This document shows, one piece after another, positions 1-10,530 of a DNA stretch of 23,685 nucleotides (position 1 is its first letter; every line of letters starts with the position of its first letter). The stretch spans positions 1-23,685 of the forward strand of contig JAAAOD010000261.1 of the NCBI GenBank assembly GCA_009908535.1. The letters are read 5' to 3'. The position numbers were made by a program, and so were the translations under genes. The DNA comes from Verrucomicrobiota bacterium (GTDB lineage Bacteria; Verrucomicrobiota; Verrucomicrobiia; Opitutales; Oceanipulchritudinaceae). The notes beneath the pieces are model-generated. The model had not been told where the DNA came from. It saw nothing but the letters and a program-made list of their open reading frames with translations, and ran no database searches.

Positions 1-2577
<2,577 letters not shown>

Positions 2578-2604
2578 CGCGTAACCGACGAAGCTGTAAC
2601 TGCT

Positions 2605-5600
2605 ATGACCGACGACCTTCAGACCCGTGAAGCCCGAGACCTCCTCGGCTTCGAAAATGAACAGGGATTCGACCAGGTATCCATTTCCATCGCCTCCCCG
2701 GACTCCATCCGGAACTGGTCGCGCGGGGAAGTGAAGAATCCCGAGACGATCAATTACCGGACTTTCAAACCCGAGCCGGGCGGCCTTTTCTGCCAGCGCA
2801 TCTTCGGGCCGGTCCGCGACTACGAGTGCGCCTGCGGAAAGTACAAGCGCATCAAGTACAAGGGTGTCATCTGTGACCGCTGCGGCGTCGAGGTGACCGT
2901 CAGCCGCGTGCGCCGGGAGCGGATGGGGCATATCGAGCTGGCCGTGCCCGCGACCCATATCTGGTTCCTCAAGAGCATGCCCAGTCGCCTCGGCCTGCTG
3001 CTCGACATGACCGCGCGCAACCTCGAGCGCGTGATCTATTACGAGAACTATATCGTCGTCGATCCCGGCAAGACGCCCCTAGAGGAACGGCAGCTCCTCA
3101 GCGAGCAGGAGTACATCGCCGCCATTGATGAGTACGGCGAAGACTCCTTCGAAGCGGAGATGGGGGCGGGGGCCATTCGCCGTATTCTTGAAAACATGGA
3201 TCTGCCCTCCGTGGTGGACGAACTCCATGAGCAGATGCAGACCACCCGTTCGAAGCAGATCAAAAAGAAGCTGTCGAAACGGCTGAAGGTCATCCAGGGT
3301 TTCATCGAGTCCGAATCCCGTCCGGAATGGATGGTGCTGGAAGTGATTCCGGTCATCCCCCCGGATCTGCGTCCGCTCGTTCCCCTCGAGGGCGGACGAT
3401 TCGCCACCTCCGACCTGAATGATCTCTACCGCCGGGTTATCAACCGGAACAACCGCCTGAAAAACCTGCTCCTTCTCAAGACACCGGATGTCATCATTCA
3501 TAATGAGAAGCGGATGCTGCAGGAAGCGGTGGACGCGCTCTTTGACAACGGGCGCCACGGCCGCGCCGTCACCGGTGCGGGGAACCGGCCTCTGAAGTCG
3601 CTCAGCGACATGCTCAAGGGCAAGCAGGGCCGCTTTCGCCAGAACCTTCTCGGCAAGCGCGTCGATTACTCCGGTCGTTCCGTCATCGTCATCGGCCCGG
3701 AATTAAAACTCAACCAGTGTGGCCTTCCGAAAAAGATGGCCCTCGTGCTCTTCGAGCCCTTCATCATCCGCCGCCTCAAGGAACTCGGTTTTGTTCATAC
3801 CGTCCGCGGGGCACGCAAGATGATCGAAAAGCAGTCGCCGGAAGTCTGGGACATCCTCGAGGAGGTGACGAAGGGGCATCCCGTGCTCCTCAACCGCGCC
3901 CCGACCCTCCACCGCCTCTCCATCCAGGCCTTTGAACCGACGCTTATCGAGGGCGATGCCATCCGTCTGCACCCGCTTGTCTGCGCCGCCTACAACGCCG
4001 ACTTCGACGGGGACCAGATGGCCGTGCACGTTCCGTTGAGCCTGGAGTCGATCCTCGAGGCCAAGCTGCTCATGATGAGCACGAACAATATTTTCTCCCC
4101 CTCCAGCGGCGATCCCATCCTCACCCCTTCCCAGGACATTGTTCTTGGTTCCTACTACCTGACTCTCGAACCGCGCGAGCATCCGGCCGAGGGACAGCAT
4201 GTCCCGTTGTTCAACAGCTTTGAAGAAGTGTTGCTCGCCGAAGCGGACGGCGTCGTGAAAAAGCACGACTGGATCCGCCTCCGCAACCCGGATTTCGGCG
4301 CGAAATCCATCTACGGCAATCCCCGCAAGAGCGTGGTCCTGACCACGCCCGGACGCGTCATTTTCAGCGGAATCTGGCCCTCGGAACTCGGCTACATCAA
4401 CTTTCCCGTCGCCAAGAAGAAACTCGGGGAGCTGATCAACAATACCTACCAGGTCGCCGGGCGTGAGGAATCCATTGCCATGCTCGACCGGCTCAAGGAG
4501 ATCGGCTTCACCATCGCCACCATGGCGGGTATCTCCATCGGCATGGAGGACATGATCATTCCTCCCGCAAAGAGCGAGATCGTGAAGCGGGCCCGCAAAC
4601 GCATCGCGGAGGTCTCCAACCAGTACGGGCAGGGGATTATTACCAGCGGAGAGCGCTACAACAAAGTCGTTGATATCTGGACCCAGGCGACCGACGAAAT
4701 CGCCCAGGCTGTCTTTGACCAGTTGGACAGGAACAACGACAAGGAGGAAGTGAATCCGGTGTATCTGATGATGGATTCCGGCGCTCGTGGGAACAAGCAA
4801 CAGGTCCGGCAGCTCTGCGGCACCCGCGGCCTCATGGCCAAACCGTCCGGGGAGATTATCGAGCGGCCCATCCTCTCCTCCTTTCGGGAGGGGCTCAGCG
4901 TTCTGGAATACTTCATTTCAACCCACGGTGCCCGCAAAGGCCTCGCCGATACCGCTCTCAAGACCGCTGACGCCGGCTACCTAACGCGGAAGCTCTGCGA
5001 CGTCGCCATGGACGTCATCATCACTGAGGAGGACGACGGCAACCGGGACGGTATCTGGAAGTACGCCATCTACGAAGGGGACGAGGAAATCGTGCCCCTG
5101 CGCGAACGGATCACCGGCCGTTGCGTCGCCGAGGACGTCCGCAACCCCATCAATCCCGACGAGGTCGTGATCAAGGCCGGCGATCTCGTCACCAAAGAGA
5201 TTGCCGCCCGCATCGACGGTCTCGGAATCGAGAGGGTAAAGGTGATGTCGCCGCTCACGCACGCCCTTTCCAACAGCCTTCCCGCCAAGGCCTACGGGAT
5301 CAATCCCGCCACCAATGCCATGGTCGAGGTCGGAACCGCCGTCGGGATCATTGCCGCCCAGTCGATCGGCGAACCGGGCACGCAGCTGACCATGCGGACG
5401 TTCCACATCGGGGGGATTGCCTCCGCGCTGGCCCAGTCCGCTGACATTGAGATCCGCAACAGCGGAATCATCCGCACCACGGGTCTGCGTATCGTCGAGG
5501 TCAACCAGGGACAAGCCTTTGTCGTCCTTAACAAGACCGGCCAGGTCGCCATCCTTGATGAAAACGAAAAGGAACTGGAAACCTACAACATTCCCGCCGG

Positions 5601-6744
5601 GGCCGTCATGACCTGCCGCGACGGCGATCGCATCGAGGCCGGAACCAAGCTGGCCCAGTGGGATCCCTTCAATGTTCCCATTCTCTCGGAAAAATCCGGA
5701 CGCATCCGGTTCCGGGACATGATTCCCGGGGTCACGGTGAAGCGAGAAATCGATCCATCCTCGGGCCGTATCGCCACCGTCGTGGTCGAGCACAAGGAAG
5801 ACCTCGCCCCGCAGATCGAAGTCGTGGATCCCTCCGGGAAGGAGGAGAAGGTTCTCGCCACCTATTCCATCCCCACCGGAGCTACCGTCTCCGTGAGCGA
5901 GGGGGACGAGATTGACGGAGGCTCCCTCCTCGCGAAGACGCCCCGTCAGGCCTCCAAGACCCAGGATATCACCGGCGGTCTACCGCGCGTCGCCGAGCTT
6001 TTTGAAGCCCGCCGTCCGAAGGAGGCTACCGAGATGGCCAAGATCGACGGGGTGGTCTCCCTCAACGGGACCGTCCGCGGCAAAAAGCGCCTCGTCGTTA
6101 CCGATCAGGAATCCGGACAGGAGGAGGAACATCTCATCCCGCACGGAAAACATATCATCGTGCAGCCGGGCGATATCGTCTACAAGGGCCAGCACCTTAC
6201 CGAAGGGGCTGCCGATCCGCACGAAATCCTTGATATTCTCGGGCCCAACACGGTGCAGGAATACCTCCTTTCCGAGATTCAAAAGGTCTACCGCCTGCAG
6301 GGCGTCACCATCAATGACAAGCACATCGAGCTGATCATTTCCCAGATGCTGCGGAAGGTCCGGATCACCGAACCTGGCGACAGCGAATTTTTCTGGGGTG
6401 AGCAGATCGACAAGGATACTTTCATCACCGAAAATGAGCGCATCACCGAAGCCGGCGGCCAGCCCGCGGAAGGGGAGCCCATCCTGCTCGGGATCACGAA
6501 GGCTTCCGTGGAGACGGAAAGTTTCATCTCGGCCGCCTCCTTCCAGGAGACCACCCGGGTCCTGACCGATGCCGCCACTCTCGGAAAGGTCGATAACCTC
6601 AAGGGCTTCAAGGAGAATGTCATCATGGGGAACCTCATTCCCGCCGGTACCGGGCTTCCGAAATATCGTCGCCTCAAGGTGAATCCGCTTGCCGCGCCCA
6701 CCGCCGCCGAGGAGGATCCCGGCAATGCCTTCGGCGCCGGCTGA
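2605..6744 (+). CDS. rpoC: RNA polymerase beta' subunit
   Basis: This is a complete 1379-residue beta' subunit (E. coli 1407), the catalytic partner of RpoB. The first zinc site is intact (C75, C77, C90, C93). The catalytic NADFDGDQM motif holding the Mg2+ aspartates is at residues 464-472. The trigger-loop helix keeps M930 and H934, equivalent to E. coli M932 and H936. A trigger-loop insertion of about 175 residues (roughly 941-1116, like E. coli SI3) follows, before KTQDITGGLPRV. The second zinc site is degenerate: E. coli C814, C888, C895 and C898 correspond to D811, H886, P893 and A896. There is no clear Shine-Dalgarno sequence before the ATG; coupling to rpoB is likely. Identity is certain; the cysteine loss is read directly from the sequence. 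Confidence 0.98.
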   Translation: MTDDLQTREARDLLGFENEQGFDQVSISIASPDSIRNWSRGEVKNPETINYRTFKPEPGGLFCQRIFGPVRDYECACGKYKRIKYKGVICDRCGVEVTVSRVRRERMGHIELAVPATHIWFLKSMPSRLGLLLDMTARNLERVIYYENYIVVDPGKTPLEERQLLSEQEYIAAIDEYGEDSFEAEMGAGAIRRILENMDLPSVVDELHEQMQTTRSKQIKKKLSKRLKVIQGFIESESRPEWMVLEVIPVIPPDLRPLVPLEGGRFATSDLNDLYRRVINRNNRLKNLLLLKTPDVIIHNEKRMLQEAVDALFDNGRHGRAVTGAGNRPLKSLSDMLKGKQGRFRQNLLGKRVDYSGRSVIVIGPELKLNQCGLPKKMALVLFEPFIIRRLKELGFVHTVRGARKMIEKQSPEVWDILEEVTKGHPVLLNRAPTLHRLSIQAFEPTLIEGDAIRLHPLVCAAYNADFDGDQMAVHVPLSLESILEAKLLMMSTNNIFSPSSGDPILTPSQDIVLGSYYLTLEPREHPAEGQHVPLFNSFEEVLLAEADGVVKKHDWIRLRNPDFGAKSIYGNPRKSVVLTTPGRVIFSGIWPSELGYINFPVAKKKLGELINNTYQVAGREESIAMLDRLKEIGFTIATMAGISIGMEDMIIPPAKSEIVKRARKRIAEVSNQYGQGIITSGERYNKVVDIWTQATDEIAQAVFDQLDRNNDKEEVNPVYLMMDSGARGNKQQVRQLCGTRGLMAKPSGEIIERPILSSFREGLSVLEYFISTHGARKGLADTALKTADAGYLTRKLCDVAMDVIITEEDDGNRDGIWKYAIYEGDEEIVPLRERITGRCVAEDVRNPINPDEVVIKAGDLVTKEIAARIDGLGIERVKVMSPLTHALSNSLPAKAYGINPATNAMVEVGTAVGIIAAQSIGEPGTQLTMRTFHIGGIASALAQSADIEIRNSGIIRTTGLRIVEVNQGQAFVVLNKTGQVAILDENEKELETYNIPAGAVMTCRDGDRIEAGTKLAQWDPFNVPILSEKSGRIRFRDMIPGVTVKREIDPSSGRIATVVVEHKEDLAPQIEVVDPSGKEEKVLATYSIPTGATVSVSEGDEIDGGSLLAKTPRQASKTQDITGGLPRVAELFEARRPKEATEMAKIDGVVSLNGTVRGKKRLVVTDQESGQEEEHLIPHGKHIIVQPGDIVYKGQHLTEGAADPHEILDILGPNTVQEYLLSEIQKVYRLQGVTINDKHIELIISQMLRKVRITEPGDSEFFWGEQIDKDTFITENERITEAGGQPAEGEPILLGITKASVETESFISAASFQETTRVLTDAATLGKVDNLKGFKENVIMGNLIPAGTGLPKYRRLKVNPLAAPTAAEEDPGNAFGAG

Positions 6745-6770
6745 TCCCGCGCCGCCGCTCTTCTTTCTCT

Positions 6771-6811
6771 CGCCCGACGGGTCCGCTTCCGGCCCGTCGG
6801 GCGGCCTTTTT
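6771..6811 (+). terminator. Rho-independent terminator after rpoC
   Basis: The inverted repeat GCCCGACGGG (6772-6781) / CCCGTCGGGC (6793-6802) extends to about 13 pairs at 6771-6783 and 6791-6803, with a 7-nt loop. GCC and then five Ts (6807-6811) follow. It lies 27 bases past the rpoC stop and is the strongest intrinsic terminator in the window. It separates the rpoBC transcript from the str-type unit. Confidence 0.92.
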
Positions 6812-6830
6812 GCACCATTCGCATCTTCCT

Positions 6831-6867
6831 AAAAAAAACTTGCCGTCGATTTTCCTGCGTCTACTTT
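6831..6867 (+). promoter_or_regulatory. Candidate promoter of rpsL-rpsG-fusA-rpsJ
   Basis: An A8 tract (6831-6838), possibly an UP-like element, abuts a -35-like TTGCCG (6840-6845). A weak -10-like TACTTT (6862-6867) follows after a 16-base spacer. The position just after the rpoC terminator and 30 bases before rpsL is what a new unit needs. The -10 matches the consensus at only three positions, so the assignment is tentative. Confidence 0.5.
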
Positions 6868-6897
6868 GACCGCTTTTTCTAAATCGAGCCCAGAGCC

Positions 6898-7272
6898 ATG
6901 CCCACAATCAATCAACTCGTCCGCAAACCACGCCACACAAATGTCGCAAAGAGCAAATCGCCCGCTTTGCGCAAAAACCCGTTCCGCCGCGGAGTCTGTA
7001 CGCAGGTGATGACCCGCACGCCCAAAAAACCGAATTCCGCCATTCGCAAGGTGGCCAAGGTCCGGCTCACAAGCGGTTACGAGGTAATTGCTTACATTCC
7101 TGACGAAGGGCACAGCCTTCAGGAGCACAGCGTCGTCCTCGTGCGCGGGGGTCGCGTCAAGGACCTCCCCGGGGTCCGCTACCACATCGTCCGCGGGGCC
7201 CTCGACTGTACCGGTGTCGATAAACGTCGTCGGAGCCGGTCCAAATACGGCGTCAAGCGACCCAAAAAGTAA
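6898..7272 (+). CDS. rpsL: 30S ribosomal protein S12 (uS12)
   Basis: S12 is 124 residues, the same length as in E. coli, and lies at the decoding centre of the small subunit. The loop TPKKPNSAIRK carries K43, and GGRVKDLPGVRYH carries K88 and D89. These are the positions where streptomycin-resistance substitutions arise, and both lysines are wild type. D89 is the residue methylthiolated by RimO in E. coli. The C-terminus SKYGVKRPK is canonical. It is the first gene of the str-type unit. No Shine-Dalgarno sequence is visible before the ATG. Identity is certain. Confidence 0.98.
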   Translation: MPTINQLVRKPRHTNVAKSKSPALRKNPFRRGVCTQVMTRTPKKPNSAIRKVAKVRLTSGYEVIAYIPDEGHSLQEHSVVLVRGGRVKDLPGVRYHIVRGALDCTGVDKRRRSRSKYGVKRPKK

Positions 7273-7310
7273 CCGAACCCGCCTTTTTATTCTTCAATCC
7301 CCATACCGCC

Positions 7311-7781
7311 ATGTCACGTCGCCGCCGAGCCGAAAAACGCGAACACACACCGGATCCCCGGTACAACAGCTCCCTCGTGAGCCACTTGATCAATGTGGTC
7401 ATGGAGGACGGGAAAAAATCCGTCTCCCAAGCCATTGTTTACGGAGCCTTTGAACGCGTGAGTGAAAATCTGGGCAAAGGAGACCCGGTTGACCTGCTCC
7501 TCGGAGCCCTCGAGAACATCCGTCCGAAGCTCGAAGTGAAAAGCCGCCGTGTCGGCGGCACGACCTATCAGGTTCCCCTCGAAATCAGTTTCGAGCGCCA
7601 GCAAAGCCTCGCTTTCCGCTGGATCGTAGCCGCTTCCCGTGCCCGCCGCGGTTCCATGAAGGAGAATCTCGCCGCCGAAATCATCGATGCCTACAACAAT
7701 ACGGGAACGGTCGTTAAAAAGAAGGACGACACCCACCGCATGGCCCAGGCCAACCGCGCCTTCGCCCACCTTCGATGGTAG
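7311..7781 (+). CDS. rpsG: 30S ribosomal protein S7 (uS7)
   Basis: S7 is 156 residues and nucleates assembly of the 16S rRNA 3' domain; it sits at the E-site side of the head. The N-terminal basic arm (MSRRRRAEKRE), the VKSRRVGGTTYQVP beta-hairpin region and the C-terminal HRMAQANRAFAHLRW are typical. The gene lies 38 bases after rpsL and 36 before fusA, the standard str order. The ATG is preceded by a pyrimidine-rich stretch with no recognisable Shine-Dalgarno sequence. In E. coli S7 autoregulates through the rpsL-rpsG spacer; I see no comparable hairpin in this short spacer. Confidence 0.98.
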   Translation: MSRRRRAEKREHTPDPRYNSSLVSHLINVVMEDGKKSVSQAIVYGAFERVSENLGKGDPVDLLLGALENIRPKLEVKSRRVGGTTYQVPLEISFERQQSLAFRWIVAASRARRGSMKENLAAEIIDAYNNTGTVVKKKDDTHRMAQANRAFAHLRW

Positions 7782-7817
7782 ATCTGCTCCGCCCCCTCGA
7801 CCTGCCTCTTTACCGTC

Positions 7818-9986
7818 ATGACAAAAGTTGACACCAAAAATCTTTCCGCTGCGAATTCCTCCGGACGGCGGGTTCCTCTGGAGTTCCAGCGCAATATCGG
7901 TATTGCCGCGCACATCGATGCCGGCAAGACCACCACGACGGAGCGGATCCTCTTTTACTCCGGGAAAATCCACAAGATCGGGGAGGTGCACGAAGGCTCC
8001 GCCACGACCGACTGGATGTCCCAGGAACGTGAGCGCGGCATCACGATCACCTCCGCCGCCATTTCCACGCAGTGGGTGACCAAGCGCGGCCCCTACGAGG
8101 GGATTCCGCACCGTATCAATATTATCGATACGCCGGGTCACGTCGACTTCACCGCCGAAGTGGAGCGTTCGCTCAAGGTGCTGGACGGTGCCGTCGCCGT
8201 CTTCTGTGCCGTCGCGGGCGTCCAGCCCCAGTCCGAGACGGTCTGGCGCCAGATGGACAAATACGGCGTTCCGCGTATCTGCTTCATTAACAAAATGGAC
8301 CGGACCGGGGCCGACTTTTACGGCGCCATTGAGGACATCCGCGGCAAACTGGGAACCAACGCTCACCCCATCTATCTTCCCATCGGTGCGGAAGCTGGCT
8401 TCGTCGGGCTCATCGACCTCATCCGCATGCAGGCGCACATGTACGGGGAGGAAGACGCCACCGGTTCCAACTTCACCGAGGAAGAGATTCCCGGGGACTA
8501 CCGGGAAGAGGCAGAGAAGTACCGCGAGGCGCTTCTCGAGGACATCGCGGCGTTTGATGACGCCCTCATGGAGAAATACCTCGAGGGCGAGGAGATCACG
8601 GATGAAGAATTCATGCGGGGCATTCGCGCAGCGACCCTCTCCCATCATTTTGTTCCGGTCATTCCCGGTACCGCTTTCAAGAACAAAGGGGTCCAGAAAC
8701 TTCTGAACGCCGTCGTCAACTACCTGCCCAGCCCTCTCGATATCCCACCGCAGAAGGGGCATGATGTCGAGGACGAGTCCCAGCTGGTGGAAATCGCGCC
8801 CAATGACGATACCCCTGTCGCCGGCCTCGCTTTCAAGCTCTTCACGGATCCCTACGTCGGCAAACTCGTCTTTTTCCGGATTTATTCCGGTACCCTCCGG
8901 AAGGGTTCCACCCTTATCAATCCCCGTACCGGAAAAACCGAGCGCATCAGCCGCCTCATGATCATGCACTCCGACAAGCGGGAGGACATCGATGCCGCCT
9001 ACTCCGGAGATATTGTCGCCATTATCGGGGCCAAGGATGTTCGCACCGGTGATACCCTCGCCGACAAAGGGCAGAACGTCATTCTTGAACCGCCGACATT
9101 TCCCGAGCCGGTGATTTCGATGAGCGTTGAGCCGGCCTCGAAGGCCGACCAGGAGAAACTCTCGCTCGCCCTGCAGCGGCTCGCAGAGGAAGATCCCACC
9201 TTCGTCGTCTCCAGCGACGAGGAAACGGGACAAACGATCATCGCGGGCATGGGGGAACTCCACCTCGATATTATCCGCGACCGTCTTCTCCGCGAGTTCA
9301 AGGTGGAAGCGCAGGTCGGCAAACCGCAGATCGCCTACCGTGAGACGATTACCCACCCCGCCGACGGAACGGGCAAGTTTGTCCGCCAGAGTGGGGGACG
9401 CGGGCAGTACGGCCATGCCGAAATCAAGATCGAGCCGCTTGAGGCCGGTAAGGGTTACGAGTTTTCCAACGAAATCGTCGGCGGGGTCATCCCGAAGGAG
9501 TATATCAAGCCGACCGAGGAAGGGATTGTCGAGGCCGCCCGCAGCGGCACAGTCGCCGGTTACCCGGTCGTCGATTTCAAGGTGCGCCTCACCTTCGGCT
9601 CCTTCCACGAGGTCGACAGCTCGGAAATGGCCTTCAAAATGGCCGGCATCTTCGCTTTCCGCGAAGCCATGCAAAAAGCCAAGCCGGTCCTTCTGGAGCC
9701 CATGATGAAGGTTGAAGTCGAGACCCCGGATGAATTTCAGGGGGACATCGTCGGCGACCTGAACCGCCGCCGTGGCGTCATCCAGGGAATCGAGAGCAAG
9801 GTGAGCGTCACCCGCATCGCCGCCCATGTGCCCCTTGAGCAGATGTTCGGGTATTCCACGGATGTCCGCTCCCTTTCCAAGGGCCGCGCCTCCTATTCCA
9901 TGGAACCGAGCCATTTCGAACCCGTTCCGAACAACCTTCTCGAGGATATCGTCAAGAGTTCCTCCCGGACGCCGAACCGAACCTGA
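7818..9986 (+). CDS. fusA: Translation elongation factor G
   Basis: EF-G is the 722-residue GTPase that drives ribosomal translocation and, with RRF, recycling. The P-loop AHIDAGKTTTT is at residues 31-41, ERGIT marks switch I, DTPGH is at 104-108 and NKMD at 158-161. The domain IV-V region ends in SYSMEPSHFEPVPNN, as in canonical EF-G. The N-terminus is about 14 residues longer than in E. coli, is serine- and lysine-rich, and contains no internal Met before the G domain, so the extension is probably translated. No Shine-Dalgarno sequence precedes the start. tuf, which follows fusA in E. coli, is absent; rpsJ comes next after 39 bases. Confidence 0.98.
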   Translation: MTKVDTKNLSAANSSGRRVPLEFQRNIGIAAHIDAGKTTTTERILFYSGKIHKIGEVHEGSATTDWMSQERERGITITSAAISTQWVTKRGPYEGIPHRINIIDTPGHVDFTAEVERSLKVLDGAVAVFCAVAGVQPQSETVWRQMDKYGVPRICFINKMDRTGADFYGAIEDIRGKLGTNAHPIYLPIGAEAGFVGLIDLIRMQAHMYGEEDATGSNFTEEEIPGDYREEAEKYREALLEDIAAFDDALMEKYLEGEEITDEEFMRGIRAATLSHHFVPVIPGTAFKNKGVQKLLNAVVNYLPSPLDIPPQKGHDVEDESQLVEIAPNDDTPVAGLAFKLFTDPYVGKLVFFRIYSGTLRKGSTLINPRTGKTERISRLMIMHSDKREDIDAAYSGDIVAIIGAKDVRTGDTLADKGQNVILEPPTFPEPVISMSVEPASKADQEKLSLALQRLAEEDPTFVVSSDEETGQTIIAGMGELHLDIIRDRLLREFKVEAQVGKPQIAYRETITHPADGTGKFVRQSGGRGQYGHAEIKIEPLEAGKGYEFSNEIVGGVIPKEYIKPTEEGIVEAARSGTVAGYPVVDFKVRLTFGSFHEVDSSEMAFKMAGIFAFREAMQKAKPVLLEPMMKVEVETPDEFQGDIVGDLNRRRGVIQGIESKVSVTRIAAHVPLEQMFGYSTDVRSLSKGRASYSMEPSHFEPVPNNLLEDIVKSSSRTPNRT

Positions 9987-10025
9987 TTCCTCTGCAATCC
10001 AACCAACCTTTTCCCCTACAGCACC

Positions 10026-10334
10026 ATGAGTGGCCCACGCATTCGCATTAAACTTCAAGGATACGACTACCGCATTATCGATCAGAGCGCGGTGGACATT
10101 GTCGACACCGCCAAACGCTCCGGTGCCCGGGTCTCCGGTCCCATCCCGCTGCCGACGGCGATCGAGCGGGTCTCCATCAACCGCTCCCCCCATGTGGACA
10201 AGAAATCCATGGACCAGTTTGAGCAGCGTACGCACAAACGTCTTATCGATATTGTCGAGCCCACCGCCCAGACGGTCGATGAGCTGAAAAAACTCAATCT
10301 TCCCGCCGGGGTCGACATATCCATCAATGTCTGA
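10026..10334 (+). CDS. rpsJ: 30S ribosomal protein S10 (uS10)
   Basis: S10 is 102 residues. It is part of the 30S head and, with NusB, of the antitermination complex. The core PHVDKKSMDQFEQRTHKRL and the C-terminal hydrophobic LPAGVDISINV are diagnostic. In most bacteria rpsJ is the first gene of the S10 operon next to rplC. Here it lies 39 bases after fusA and is separated from rplC by a 196-base structured gap. It therefore appears to belong to the str-type unit, an arrangement known from Chlamydia. No Shine-Dalgarno sequence is seen. Confidence 0.98.
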   Translation: MSGPRIRIKLQGYDYRIIDQSAVDIVDTAKRSGARVSGPIPLPTAIERVSINRSPHVDKKSMDQFEQRTHKRLIDIVEPTAQTVDELKKLNLPAGVDISINV

Positions 10335-10337
10335 GGT

Positions 10338-10399
10338 TTTCCCTTCCCGACGTTTTCCTCTACAATTCTGTTGACAGGCCTCCCGCGGCCACCTTCTTT
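10338..10399 (+). promoter_or_regulatory. Candidate promoters upstream of rplC
   Basis: Two candidates overlap in the rpsJ-rplC gap. One has a good -10, TACAAT (10361-10366), with a poor -35 TTTCCC (10338-10343) 17 bases upstream. Its transcript would start near 10372 and include the whole hairpin leader. The other has a consensus -35 TTGACA (10371-10376) and a weak TTCTTT (10394-10399) 17 bases later. It would start inside the first hairpin. Either could let the S10-spc cluster be transcribed independently of fusA-rpsJ. Neither can be proven from sequence. Confidence 0.4.
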
Positions 10400-10403
10400 C
10401 GCG

Positions 10404-10424
10404 CTTTTCCGTTTTGCGGAAAAG
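10404..10424 (+). promoter_or_regulatory. Leader hairpin 1 before rplC
   Basis: A perfect 8-bp inverted repeat, CTTTTCCG (10404-10411) / CGGAAAAG (10417-10424), encloses the loop TTTTG. It is followed by only a short T run (TTTCTCTCCT), so it is more likely a regulatory or protein-binding stem than a terminator. It lies just upstream of the larger hairpin with the T8 tract, and the pair resembles the serial hairpins of a ribosomal-protein leader. Confidence 0.6.
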
Positions 10425-10431
10425 TTTCTCT

Positions 10432-10485
10432 CCTGCACTGGAAAGTACCCGTTGCCATCGGGTAACTCCGCGTCAGGTTTTTTTT
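10432..10485 (+). terminator. Terminator-like attenuator hairpin before rplC
   Basis: An imperfect long stem pairs CCTG (10432-10435) with CAGG (10474-10477), TGGA (10439-10442) with TCCG (10467-10470), and TACCCG (10446-10451) with CGGGTA (10459-10464). Small bulges separate the segments and the loop is TTGCCAT. The stem base is followed at once by eight Ts (10478-10485). This is the form of an intrinsic terminator, yet it stands 45 bases before the start of rplC, the first gene of a long essential cluster. It is therefore either the end of the str-type transcript or, more interestingly, an attenuator controlling the S10-spc cluster. No other gene is seen in 10335-10530. Confidence 0.7.
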
Positions 10486-10530
10486 CACCTCAACGCAGGC
10501 GTGCCTTCCGGTTCGTCCGCCTCTTGAATC

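Noticed and set aside
7314..10235. A 973-codon open frame on the - strand opposite rpsG, fusA and rpsJ.
   Set aside because: It is antisense to three certain genes, has a low-complexity Asp/Gly/Val/Leu-rich composition with no recognisable domain, and is explained by the strong third-position C/G bias of the + strand genes, which removes stop codons from the opposite frame.
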